From assembly GCF_000374625.1 (NCBI RefSeq), contig NZ_KB894765.1, forward strand, positions 459,447 to 523,446: 64,000 nt of DNA. Reading direction: 5' to 3'. A program made the position numbers and the translations under genes. Below are positions 54,499 through 62,809 of the stretch, piece after piece. How positions within the stretch are numbered: position 1 is the stretch's first letter; the number at the start of each line of letters is the position of its first letter. Origin of the DNA: Allobrachymonas chironomi DSM 19884 (GTDB lineage: Bacteria > Pseudomonadota > Gammaproteobacteria > Burkholderiales > Burkholderiaceae_C). The notes beneath the pieces were generated by a model. The model was not told the origin of the DNA, searched no databases, and worked only from the letters and a program-made list of their open reading frames with translations.

Positions 54499-55719
54499 AT
54501 GAACACGACCACCACCGCGTTTCAACTCCCACTGCCAGACGGCCTGCCGGCCCCTGCGCGCCACGGCCTGCGCCTGCTGCAGCGCCTGCAGCACGGCACG
54601 CTGCACCTGGAGCTGCCCGACGGCAGCACCCTGCAGCTGGGCCAGGGCAAGCAGCCGCACGCCAGCCTGCGCCTGCACGATTGGCGGGTGTTTGGCGCGG
54701 TGCTGCGCTCGGGCGACATCGGCCTGGCCGAGGGTTATATCGATCAGCACTGGAGCACGCCGCACCTGGGTGACTTGCTGCGCCTGCTGATGGCCAACCG
54801 CGAGGCACTGGAGTCGCTGGTGTACGGCGCCTGGTGGGGGCGGCTGGCCTACCGGCTGCGCCATCTGCTCCACCGCAACACGCGCACCGGCAGCCGGCGC
54901 AACATCCAGGCCCACTACGACCTGGGCAACGCCTTCTACCAGTTGTGGCTGGACCCGAGCATGAATTACTCGTCCGCCTGGTTCCAGGGCGATCTGGCGG
55001 GCGACTTGACCGCCGCGCAGCATGCCAAGGTGCGCCGCGCGCTGCACAGCGCCGGCGTGCAAGCGGGTAGCCGGGTGCTGGAGATTGGGTGCGGCTGGGG
55101 CGCGCTGGCCGAGATGGCGGCGGGCGAGTTTCAAGCCCGGGTGACCGGCGTGACGCTCTCCAACGAGCAACTGGCGTTTGGCCAGCAGCGCTTGCAGCGC
55201 GCCGGGCTGGCGGCCCGGGCCGAGCTGCGCCTGCAGGACTACCGCGACATCCAGGACGCGCCGTTCGACGCCATCTGCTCCATCGAAATGGTCGAAGCCG
55301 TGGGCCAGGCCTACTGGCCCAGCTACTTTGGCACCGTGGCGCGCTTGCTCAAACCGGGCGGGCGCGCCTGCGTGCAAAGCATCGTCATCGACGACGCGCT
55401 GTTCGAGCGCTATGTGCAGGGTACGGACTTCATCCAGCAGTACGTCTTCCCCGGCGGCTGCCTGCCCAGCCCGGCGCGCTTTCGCGCGGCGGCGCAGCAG
55501 GCCGGTCTGCGCGTGGTGGAGGAGCTGGCCTTTGGCGCCGACTACGCCGAGACCTTGCGCCGCTGGCGCCGCCAGTTCACCCAGCAGCATGCCCAGGTGC
55601 TGGCGCAGGGTTTTGATGCGAAGTTCTTGCGCACCTGGGAGTTTTACCTCGCGTACTGCGAAGCCGCCTTCGACAGCGGCAGCATCGATGTGGTGCAGTA
55701 CACCTTGGTGAAAAATTAA
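54499..55719 (+). CDS. cfa: cyclopropane-fatty-acyl-phospholipid synthase-like SAM methyltransferase
   Basis: 406 aa from the ATG at 54499, 2 nt after the DUF1365 stop. Class I SAM site VLEIGCGWGALAEMAA, upstream IQAHYDLGNAFYQLWLDPSMNYSSA, then FDAICSIEMVEAVGQAYW and YVFPGGCLPS, all typical of the CFA family. It methylates double bonds of phospholipid acyl chains; members in this operon type may make methylated or furan-precursor acyl chains instead of cyclopropanes. The product cannot be distinguished by eye. Confidence 0.94.
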   Translation: MNTTTTAFQLPLPDGLPAPARHGLRLLQRLQHGTLHLELPDGSTLQLGQGKQPHASLRLHDWRVFGAVLRSGDIGLAEGYIDQHWSTPHLGDLLRLLMANREALESLVYGAWWGRLAYRLRHLLHRNTRTGSRRNIQAHYDLGNAFYQLWLDPSMNYSSAWFQGDLAGDLTAAQHAKVRRALHSAGVQAGSRVLEIGCGWGALAEMAAGEFQARVTGVTLSNEQLAFGQQRLQRAGLAARAELRLQDYRDIQDAPFDAICSIEMVEAVGQAYWPSYFGTVARLLKPGGRACVQSIVIDDALFERYVQGTDFIQQYVFPGGCLPSPARFRAAAQQAGLRVVEELAFGADYAETLRRWRRQFTQQHAQVLAQGFDAKFLRTWEFYLAYCEAAFDSGSIDVVQYTLVKN

Positions 55720-55747
55720 AAAATGATAGCTGCCAGCGCTTGATACA
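55720..55747. repeat. half of a Comamonadaceae-type intergenic palindromic repeat
   Basis: AAAAATGATAGCTGCCAGCG plus CTTGATACAT matches the left half of an intergenic repeat that I recall as abundant in Acidovorax and relatives (AATGATAGCTG...GCGCTTG). The right half is missing and the next gene starts immediately. Confidence 0.55.
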
Positions 55748-55748
55748 T

Positions 55749-56288
55749 ATGCCTTACCGCCTGATTTCACCATTGATTTACCTGGCAAGAGTCCGCGTGC
55801 TGGCCGCAGCGGTGGCCATGGGGGTGGCTGTTGCCAGCGCGGGCCCTGGCGTATCGGCAGCGGACGCATCGGCGCCGCCCGCCTTCATACACCAGGCGCT
55901 GCCCGAGGCAACGCTGTGGGGCCAGGGGCAGATGCGATTTTTCGGGCTGGGCATCTACGACGCGCGCCTGTGGGCCGGCCCGCAGTTTGAAGCGGTCGAC
56001 TTTGGCGCCTACGCCCTGGCCCTGGAGCTGACCTACCACCGCGCCTTTACCGGCGCCGCCATTGCCCAGCGCTCCATCGAGGAGATCGAGCGCCAGGGAG
56101 ATCTGGCGCCAGCGCAGGCCCAGCGCTGGCAAAGGGCGCTGGCCGCCGTACTGCCCGACGTGCAGCCGGGCGAGCGCCTCACGGGCCTGTACCAGCCTGG
56201 CCTGGGAATGCGCCTGTGGCGCGGCCAGCAGGCCCTGGGTGCGATTGACGACGCCGAGCTGGCGCGCAAGCCAGGAGCCGGGCCATGA
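55749..56288 (+). CDS. chalcone-isomerase-like periplasmic protein
   Basis: 179 aa from the ATG at 55749. A signal peptide (VLAAAVAMGVAVASAGPGVSA-AD) is followed by a CHI-like domain: WGQGQMRFFGLGIYDARLW, YALALELTYHRAFTGAAIAQRSIEE. The bacterial relatives bind fatty acids or have no known enzyme activity. It overlaps the MFS gene by ATGA. Its place after CFA synthase is constant in such clusters as I know them. Confidence 0.85.
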   Translation: MPYRLISPLIYLARVRVLAAAVAMGVAVASAGPGVSAADASAPPAFIHQALPEATLWGQGQMRFFGLGIYDARLWAGPQFEAVDFGAYALALELTYHRAFTGAAIAQRSIEEIERQGDLAPAQAQRWQRALAAVLPDVQPGERLTGLYQPGLGMRLWRGQQALGAIDDAELARKPGAGP

Positions 56289-57604
56289 CCCACACCGTGC
56301 CATGGGATGCTTCGCAGGTGCTGCCCTGGCGCGCCGGGCTGGCCTACGGGCTGCTGGGTCTGCCGCTGGCCTTTGCCGCGCTGCCGCTTTACGTGGTGCT
56401 GCCGCACTACTACGCCAGCAACCTTGGCCTGCCGCTGGCCAGTGTGGGGGCGCTGCTGCTGCTGGTGCGGCTGATGGATGCCGGGGCCGAGCCGCTGTTG
56501 GGGCGCGTGAGCGACCGGTTGTACCGCCGCACCGCGCACACCGTGCTGTGGGTGGTTGGCGCATCGGCGCTGCTCTTGGGCGGCGGCATGGCGGGGCTGT
56601 TTTTTCCGCCGGTGCAGGGGCCGGGGGCACTGGCGGCGTGGACGGTGGCGGGCCTCTTGTTCACCTGCCTGGCGCACAGTCTGCTGGTCATCGCCCACCA
56701 GGCTTGGGGGGTGCGCCTGGGGGGTGACACCGTGCAGCGCAGCCGCATCGTGGCCTGGCGCGAGGGGCCGGGCCTGATCGGCGTGGTCACGGCCAGCGCG
56801 CTCTCGGTGGCCTGGGGCGCGGGCACCATGCTGGGAGTGTTCGCACTGGCATTGCTGGCCGGTTGGCTGGCGCTGTGGCAGGCGCCGCGTCCGCCGTTTT
56901 CAGCCGCGCCGAAGGACGGGCATGAGGGACGGGAGCCGCGCTATCGCCTACTTTGGCAGCCGCTGACCCAGGCGCCCTTCCGCCGTCTGCTGGCGGTGTT
57001 TCTATGCAATGGCATCGCCAGCGCCATACCAGCCGCGCTGATGTTGTTCTTCGCCCAGGATCGGCTGCAGGCTACGTCGCCGCAGATTGCGCTGTTCCTG
57101 GTGCTGTATTTCGTCAGCGGTGCGCTGTCCATGCCCGGTTGGCTGCGGGTGGTGCGCCGCTTCGGGCTGGAGCGGGCTTGGCTGGCCGGCATGTTGCTGG
57201 CGGTGGCCTGCTTTGGCTGGGCGGCCGCGCTGCAGGGCGGGCAGGTGGCGGCATTTGCCGTGATCTGCGTGCTGTCGGGCGCGGCGCTGGGCGCCGACCT
57301 GGCCGTGCCCGGCGCACTGCTGGCCTTGCTGATCGAGCGCAGCGGCGCACAGGGAACCAATGACGGTGCCTACCTGGGCTGGTGGAACCTGGCCACCAAG
57401 CTCAACCTGGCGCTGGCCGCCGGGGCCACGCTGCCGCTGCTGCAATGGCTGGGCTACCTGCCGGGCAGCCAGGATCCGCTGGCACTGCAACGCCTGGCAT
57501 GGATTTATGCGCTGCTGCCGTGCGCGCTCAAACTGATGGCGGCCTGGTTGCTGCATCGCCTGTTGATCACCTCTCGAAACCCACCCCAAGGAGTGACACC
57601 ATGA
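56285..57604 (+). CDS. MFS/GPH-type transporter
   Basis: 439 aa with 12 predicted hydrophobic helices. LPHYYASNLGLPLASVGALLLLVRLMDAGAEPLLGRVSDR is the loop 2-3 region of sugar/cation (GPH) symporters, and a second-half repeat is seen around LFLVLYFVSGALSMPGWL. The substrate is unknown; a lipid or precursor flippase role in the membrane-lipid pathway is possible. It overlaps both neighbours by 4 nt (ATGA), so translation is coupled. Confidence 0.88.
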   Translation: MTHTVPWDASQVLPWRAGLAYGLLGLPLAFAALPLYVVLPHYYASNLGLPLASVGALLLLVRLMDAGAEPLLGRVSDRLYRRTAHTVLWVVGASALLLGGGMAGLFFPPVQGPGALAAWTVAGLLFTCLAHSLLVIAHQAWGVRLGGDTVQRSRIVAWREGPGLIGVVTASALSVAWGAGTMLGVFALALLAGWLALWQAPRPPFSAAPKDGHEGREPRYRLLWQPLTQAPFRRLLAVFLCNGIASAIPAALMLFFAQDRLQATSPQIALFLVLYFVSGALSMPGWLRVVRRFGLERAWLAGMLLAVACFGWAAALQGGQVAAFAVICVLSGAALGADLAVPGALLALLIERSGAQGTNDGAYLGWWNLATKLNLALAAGATLPLLQWLGYLPGSQDPLALQRLAWIYALLPCALKLMAAWLLHRLLITSRNPPQGVTP

Positions 57605-58137
57605 ACACACGCCGCCATGTCTTGCTTGCCCTGCTCGCGGGCTCGGCTGTGCTGGCCGGCTGCGCCAGCCCCCAGGTGAGCGACTACGCCCAACAGCGCC
57701 CCAAGCTGGAGCTGGATCGATATTTCAATGGCCGCATCCGCGCCCACGGCATCTTTCAAAAGCGCGGCGGCGAGGTGGTGCGCCGCTTCACCGTGGTCAT
57801 GGACTGCCACTGGGAGGGCAACCAGGGCGTGCTGGACGAGGCCTTCAGCTATTCCGACGGCAGCACCCAGCGCCGCGTCTGGCGCCTGACCAAGCACGCC
57901 GATGGCCGCTACACCGGCCGTGCCGACGACGTGGTGGGCGAGGCCGAGGGGCAGGAATCAGGCAACGCCTTCCGCTGGAACTACACGCTGCGCCTGCCGG
58001 TGGACGGCAAGGAGTACGACGTGCAGTTTGACGACTGGATGTTCCTGGTCGATGAGCGGGTGATGCTCAACCGCGCCAGCATGAGCAAGTTTGGCATCAC
58101 GCTGGGCGAGGTGCTGCTGTCTTTCACCAAGGACTAA
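57601..58137 (+). CDS. DUF3833 lipoprotein
   Basis: 178 aa. A lipoprotein signal ends LAGSAVLAGC. The DUF3833 core is recognisable: LELDRYFNGRIRAHGIFQ, FSYSDGSTQRRVW, WNYTLRLPVDGKEYDVQFDDW. AAGGAG lies 7 nt before the ATG, inside the MFS gene. Unknown function; outer-membrane or periplasmic. It always travels with the CFA-like and DUF1365 genes in the clusters I know. Confidence 0.92.
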   Translation: MNTRRHVLLALLAGSAVLAGCASPQVSDYAQQRPKLELDRYFNGRIRAHGIFQKRGGEVVRRFTVVMDCHWEGNQGVLDEAFSYSDGSTQRRVWRLTKHADGRYTGRADDVVGEAEGQESGNAFRWNYTLRLPVDGKEYDVQFDDWMFLVDERVMLNRASMSKFGITLGEVLLSFTKD

Positions 58138-58141
58138 CGCC

Positions 58142-58924
58142 GTGCCCCTCAACCCCCCCATCACCGACTGGCGCGGCCACCGCGTGTGGCTGGTCGGTGC
58201 GTCCAGCGGCATCGGGCGCGCGGTCGCGTCGCTGCTGCACGCACGTGGCGCGCAGGTGAGCGTGTCGGCGCGTCAGCAGGCCTTGCTCGATGCCTTCGTG
58301 CGCGAGCACCCCGGCAGCCAGGCGCTGGCGTTGGATGTTACCGACGCGCAGGCCGTCGCCAGCGCGGCGCAGCGGCTGTTGGCGGGCGGCCCGCTGGACT
58401 TGGTCTGCTACTGCGCCGGCCACTACCGCCCCATGTCGGCTGGCGCGCTGGACTTGCCCGAGCTGCTGCAGCACCAGAGCGTCAATGTCACGGGCGCGCT
58501 GCAGGTGCTGGCCGCCGTGGTGCCCGCGTTGCTCCAGGCCGCCGGCGCTGGGCGCGCGCCGCACCTGAGCCTGGTGGCCAGCGTGGCCGGTTGGCGCGCC
58601 TTGCCACAAAGCCTGGCCTACGGGCCCACCAAGGCGGCGCTGATCAATCTGGCGGAAAACCTGTTTCTTGATCTGCGTCCACAGGGCGTGGGCGTGAGCC
58701 TGATCAACCCCGGTTTCGTCGATACGCCGCTGACGGCGCAAAACCAGTTTTCCATGCCGGCACTGCTCACGCCCGAGCAGGCAGCACAGGCCATCGTGCG
58801 CGGCTGGGAGCGGGGGCAGTTCGAGGTGCACTTTCCCAAGCGCTTCACGGGTGTGCTCAAGCTCATGCGCTGCATGCCGTACCGCTGGTATTTCCCCTTG
58901 GTGCACCGATTCACAGGGCTTTGA
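58142..58924 (+). CDS. short-chain dehydrogenase/reductase
   Basis: 260 aa from a GTG at 58142, 4 nt after the DUF3833 stop. The cofactor loop is VGASSGIGRAVASLL, CYCAGHY stands in the NAG position, and the catalytic block is YGPTKAALINLAENL (YxxxK). The C-terminal FEVHFPKRFTGVLKLMRCMP is a basic, amphipathic end often seen in membrane-lipid SDRs. The substrate is unknown. Confidence 0.9.
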   Translation: MPLNPPITDWRGHRVWLVGASSGIGRAVASLLHARGAQVSVSARQQALLDAFVREHPGSQALALDVTDAQAVASAAQRLLAGGPLDLVCYCAGHYRPMSAGALDLPELLQHQSVNVTGALQVLAAVVPALLQAAGAGRAPHLSLVASVAGWRALPQSLAYGPTKAALINLAENLFLDLRPQGVGVSLINPGFVDTPLTAQNQFSMPALLTPEQAAQAIVRGWERGQFEVHFPKRFTGVLKLMRCMPYRWYFPLVHRFTGL

Positions 58925-58926
58925 AC

Positions 58927-59430
58927 ATGCAGACATCCCTACCGCTTGCTGGCAACGACACGCAGACCGCCACCCAGAAGCTGATTGCGCTGTACGAACA
59001 GCTCTCGCCCGCGCACCTGGCCACGCTGGATGCCTATTACGCACCCGACGCGCACTTCAAAGATCCCTTCAACGACGTGCGCGGCGTGCCCGCCATCGCG
59101 CAGATTTTTGCCCACATGTTCGCCACGCTGGATCAGCCACGCTTCACCGTCAACCAGCACATCGCGCAGGGCGACCAGGCCTTTCTGGGCTGGGAGTTCC
59201 GCTTTCGCATGCGCCGCTGGCGGCCGAATGTGGAGCAATGCATCCACGGCGCCACCCTGGTGCGCTTTGACGCCCAGGGCCGCGTGACGCTGCACCGCGA
59301 CTACTGGGATACCGCCCAGGAGCTGTACGAGAAACTGCCCGTGCTGGGCGGCCTGATGCGCTGGCTGCGTCGATCCGCCTCGGCGACTTCAACCACCAAG
59401 GTGTCCCATGCTCACCGTCCATCACCTTGA
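58927..59430 (+). CDS. NTF2/SnoaL-like protein
   Basis: 167 aa from the ATG at 58927. A cone-shaped NTF2-like fold is indicated by LIALYEQLSPAHLATLDAYYAPDAHFKDPFNDVRG and HGATLVRFDAQGRVTLHRDYWD. Members bind small hydrophobic ligands or act as isomerases/cyclases. It is 2 nt after the SDR, and its last 23 nt overlap the GST start. Confidence 0.88.
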   Translation: MQTSLPLAGNDTQTATQKLIALYEQLSPAHLATLDAYYAPDAHFKDPFNDVRGVPAIAQIFAHMFATLDQPRFTVNQHIAQGDQAFLGWEFRFRMRRWRPNVEQCIHGATLVRFDAQGRVTLHRDYWDTAQELYEKLPVLGGLMRWLRRSASATSTTKVSHAHRPSP

Positions 59431-60097
59431 AACGTCGCGCTCGCAGCGCATCCTCTGGCTGCTTGAAGAGCTGGCCGTTCCCTATGACATCCGCCTCTAC
59501 CGGCGCGACACGGTGAGCCGACTGGCACCTGCGGCGCTCAAGCAAATCCACCCCCTGGGCAAGTCGCCCGTGGTGACCGATGGCGATACCGTGGTGGCCG
59601 AATCGGGCGCCATCATCGAATACTTGGTGGAACGCTTTGGCGCCCAGGCACGGAACGAACTGGCCCAGCTGGAGCCGGCGCGGGGGACACCCGAATATCG
59701 CCAGTGCCGCTTCTGGATGCACTACGCGGAAGGCTCGTTGATGAACTGGCTGGTCATGAAGCTGGTTTTCGACACCATTCCGCGCCAGCCCATGCCGTTT
59801 TTTGTGCGCCCGATCGCACGCGCCCTATGCAGCAAAGTGCAGCAAAAACTCATTCACCCCAACGTTCAAACCGCGCTGGTGTTCATCGATGGGCATTTGG
59901 GCAAGAACCGCTGGTTTGCCGGCGAGCACCTGAGCATGGCCGATTTTCAGATGAGCTTTGCCGTTGAGGCCGCCCTCGCGCGGGGCGGCGACGAGTCCCA
60001 GTGGCCGCACCTCGTTGCCTACCGCCAGCGCATGCAGGAACGGCCGGCTTACCAGCGAGCGCTGGACAAGGGCGGGCCGGTGTTGATGCAAGACTGA
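59408..60097 (+). CDS. glutathione S-transferase
   Basis: 229 aa. N-terminal thioredoxin-like domain LTVHHLETSRSQRILWLLEEL with the conserved Ser/Arg near the glutathione site, the cis-Pro PLGKSPVV, and ESGAIIEYL; the all-helical C-domain ends HLSMADFQMSFAVE. It may detoxify lipid peroxides or aldehydes produced under light stress. It overlaps the NTF2 gene by 23 nt. Confidence 0.92.
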   Translation: MLTVHHLETSRSQRILWLLEELAVPYDIRLYRRDTVSRLAPAALKQIHPLGKSPVVTDGDTVVAESGAIIEYLVERFGAQARNELAQLEPARGTPEYRQCRFWMHYAEGSLMNWLVMKLVFDTIPRQPMPFFVRPIARALCSKVQQKLIHPNVQTALVFIDGHLGKNRWFAGEHLSMADFQMSFAVEAALARGGDESQWPHLVAYRQRMQERPAYQRALDKGGPVLMQD

Positions 60098-60109
60098 AGC
60101 CCAACCAAG

Positions 60110-61627
60110 ATGACAGCCCCAGCCCACACCGATCAACAACAGCTGCCTGCCAGGGCAACAAGCGCCCTGGTCTGGCTGCGCCGCGACCTGCGCTGCGGCG
60201 ACCATGCCGCGCTGTACCACGCGCTGCGCCGGTATCCGAGGGTGTATTGCGCCTTCGTGTTCGATACCGACATCCTGGACGCGCTGCCCAATCACGGGAA
60301 TCAGCGCCAGGATCGCCGTGTGGAATTCATCCACGCCAGCGTGCTGGAGCTGCACGACGGCCTGCAGCGGCTGGCCGCGCAAAGCGGCGCGCCCGGCGGC
60401 GGGTTGATCGTGCGCCATGGCCCCGCGCTGCCATGCATCGTGCAGCTGGCGCAAGAGCTGGGAGTGCAGGAGGTGCTGGTCAATCGCGACTACGAGCCCC
60501 AGGCCGTTGCCCGGGACCAGCACGTGGCCCAGGCCTTGCATGCGCTGGGCATTGCCTTCAGCGACTACAAGGATCAGGTGCTGCTCGACCGGGACGAGGT
60601 GCTGACCCAGCAGGGCCGGCCCTACAGCGTGTTCACGCCCTACAAGCGCGCCTGGCTGCAAAGTCTTGACGATTTCCAGCTCACACCCTACCCCGTCGAT
60701 CGCTACGCCCAGCACCTGGCGCCGCTGCCCGCCGGTGAACGCCTGCCCACGCTGTCAGAGCTGGGCTTTGGCCCCACCAATTTGCACGAGCTACCCCTGC
60801 CCACGGGCATGAGCGGCGCACAGCGGCTGCTGCGAGACTTTGTGCCGCGCATGGCGGCGTACCAGGAGGCGCGTGACTACCCTGGGCGCAAGGGCGTGTC
60901 CTACCTGTCGGTGCACCTGCGCTTTGGCACCGTGTCCATCCGCCAGCTGGCGCGGCTGGCGGCAAAACAGGCTGTCCAGGGCTGCGAGGGCGCACAGACC
61001 TGGCTATCCGAACTGGCCTGGCGCGACTTCTACTTCATGATTCTGTGGCACCACCCGCAGGTCGTCACGCAGTCGTTCAAGCCCGAGTACGACCGCGTGC
61101 AGTGGGACGAAGCGCCCGCGCTGTGGCAGGCCTGGCGCGAGGCGCGCACCGGCTACCCGCTGGTCGACGCCGCCATGCGCCAGTTGCTGCAAACCGGCTA
61201 TATGCACAACCGCCTGCGCATGGTGGTGGCGAGCTTTCTGACCAAGGATTTGGGCATCGACTGGCGCCGCGGCGAGCGCTTTTTTGCCCAGCACCTGAAC
61301 GACTACGACCTGGCGGCGAACAACGGCGGCTGGCAGTGGGCAGCGTCCACCGGGTGCGACGCCCAGCCTTACTTTCGCATCTTCAACCCCATCACGCAGT
61401 CGCAGCGCTTCGACCCCGACGGGGGTTTCATTCGCCGCTACCTGCCCGAGCTGGCGCGCGTCCCCGATGCGCACATCCACTTTCCCGCAGCCATGAAACC
61501 CGCCACTCTGGCCGCCTGCGGCCTGCGCCTGGGCGTGGACTACCCGCTGCCCGTGGTGGACCACGCGCGAGCGCGCCAGCGCACGCTGATGCGTTTTTCG
61601 ATTCTTTCAGAAAGCGAAATTTCATGA
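60110..61627 (+). CDS. phrB: class I CPD deoxyribodipyrimidine photolyase
   Basis: 505 aa. Repairs cyclobutane pyrimidine dimers with blue/near-UV light. N-terminal antenna domain SALVWLRRDLRCGDHAALYHAL; FAD pocket MHNRLRMVVASFLTKDLGIDWRRGERFF and LAANNGGWQWAASTGCDAQPYFRIFNP are fully canonical, including the Asn and Trp residues missing in the 515-aa paralogue. It is last gene of the rightward operon, 12 nt after GST, and ends 12 bp before the lysR remnant, marking the right cargo junction. Confidence 0.97.
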   Translation: MTAPAHTDQQQLPARATSALVWLRRDLRCGDHAALYHALRRYPRVYCAFVFDTDILDALPNHGNQRQDRRVEFIHASVLELHDGLQRLAAQSGAPGGGLIVRHGPALPCIVQLAQELGVQEVLVNRDYEPQAVARDQHVAQALHALGIAFSDYKDQVLLDRDEVLTQQGRPYSVFTPYKRAWLQSLDDFQLTPYPVDRYAQHLAPLPAGERLPTLSELGFGPTNLHELPLPTGMSGAQRLLRDFVPRMAAYQEARDYPGRKGVSYLSVHLRFGTVSIRQLARLAAKQAVQGCEGAQTWLSELAWRDFYFMILWHHPQVVTQSFKPEYDRVQWDEAPALWQAWREARTGYPLVDAAMRQLLQTGYMHNRLRMVVASFLTKDLGIDWRRGERFFAQHLNDYDLAANNGGWQWAASTGCDAQPYFRIFNPITQSQRFDPDGGFIRRYLPELARVPDAHIHFPAAMKPATLAACGLRLGVDYPLPVVDHARARQRTLMRFSILSESEIS

Positions 61628-61639
61628 AGGCGCGTAATT

Positions 61640-62565
61640 ATGGAATTACGTCACCTTCGTTACTTTTTGGCGGTTGCTGAGGAGCTCCACTTCGCCCGTG
61701 CTGCAGAACGGTTGCATATTGATCAGTCGCCCCTGTCCCGCGCCGTCAAGGAGCTGGAAGAGGAACTAGGAGCACGCCTGTTTGTTCGCACCACCCGCAG
61801 CACTCAACTGACCCGTGCGGGGCGACTTTTCCTGGAACACGTTCCACGCGTCTTTGCCTCCATAAAGCAGGCACGCGATAGCGTCAGATCGGCCGCCAAT
61901 GGTTTTCACGGCCAGTTGCGCATCGCTTGTCGGACGGTATCACGCCATCGCGACTACCGGCGCTGCTAGCGCAATGCCGCGAGGAAGATCCCGAGGTTAA
62001 GGTCCGACTGTGCGAGGTGCCACTGGCCCAGCAGATTAGAGGTTTGCAGGATGATGATTTGTACGACGCCGGATTCTCGATGGCCGAACACGCGGGCGAT
62101 GGCATCGTGGTTACGCCTGCGTGGGAGGACGAACTGATGGTGGCAGTGCCAGCCCGCCATCCGCTGCTTGCTTTCAAGAAAGTGCCGCTGGAGGAAGTGC
62201 TGCGCTATCCGCTTACACTGGGCGACCCGGCAGTCTGCGAGGGTCACGCACGCCAGGTTGATCGCTTTCTACGCAAGCTCGATCAGGAGCCGCTGATCGC
62301 GCAGCGCGTGGCGACCTTCGACGTGATAATGACTCTGGTTTCCGCTGGTCTGGCCTTGGGACTGGCGGGCGAGGCGCATATCGCTTCCAGCCGCTAGCCA
62401 GGTGTCGTGGCTCGACGCCTGGCGGGCACGCCCCCCATGCTCACGACCTATCTGCTGCGCAGCCATGCGGAGCCTTCCGAGGTGCTGGCTCGGTTCATCG
62501 AACGAGTAGCCTTCATTGATTCGGCGGATAGCCTCGACGTCGAGGACTCCTACCCCATCCAATGA
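61640..62565 (+). pseudogene. LysR-family regulator of the ICE, frameshifted and with a nonsense codon
   Basis: The N-terminal HTH is intact (MELRHLRYFLAVAEELHFAR, AAERLHIDQSPLSRAVKEL). After GFHGQLRIA one base is missing near 61930; the frame resumes as SDGITPSRLPALLAQCREED in the effector domain. A TAG at 62395-62397 then interrupts ASSR*PGVVARRLAG, where CAG would restore the frame, and the reading ends at 62565. At least two independent lesions show it is dead. This regulator belongs to Tn4371/clc-like ICE backbones as I know them. Confidence 0.85.
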
Positions 62566-62578
62566 AAGGACTGGAACC

Positions 62579-62806
62579 ATGAACAAAGTGATGTTGCTGA
62601 TGTTGGCCGCCACCTTGACTGCATGCGGCCCCTCTCATCCCTCGGAAACCGTGGACGCGCTCGTCGCCAATCCCGAGCGCATCAAGGAGATTCAACGGCA
62701 ATGCAAGGAAGATCGTGTGAAGGTCGGCGATGAACTTTCCCGCCGTGCGGCCGAAGCCGCCAATCGTCGCTTCTTCGGTGATCGACCTGAGCAGAAATCC
62801 AAATAG
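62579..62806 (+). CDS. eexN: EexN-family entry-exclusion lipoprotein
   Basis: 75 aa. MNKVMLLMLAATLTAC is a lipoprotein signal with lipobox LTAC; the mature part (DALVANPERIKEIQRQCKEDR, AANRRFFGD) is the EexN pattern found in ICE and IncP-like conjugation modules. Such proteins block redundant transfer into cells already carrying the element. AAAGGA lies 9 nt before the ATG. The IS begins 3 bp after its stop, so the reading frame is intact. Confidence 0.88.
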   Translation: MNKVMLLMLAATLTACGPSHPSETVDALVANPERIKEIQRQCKEDRVKVGDELSRRAAEAANRRFFGDRPEQKSK

Positions 62807-62809
62807 CAA

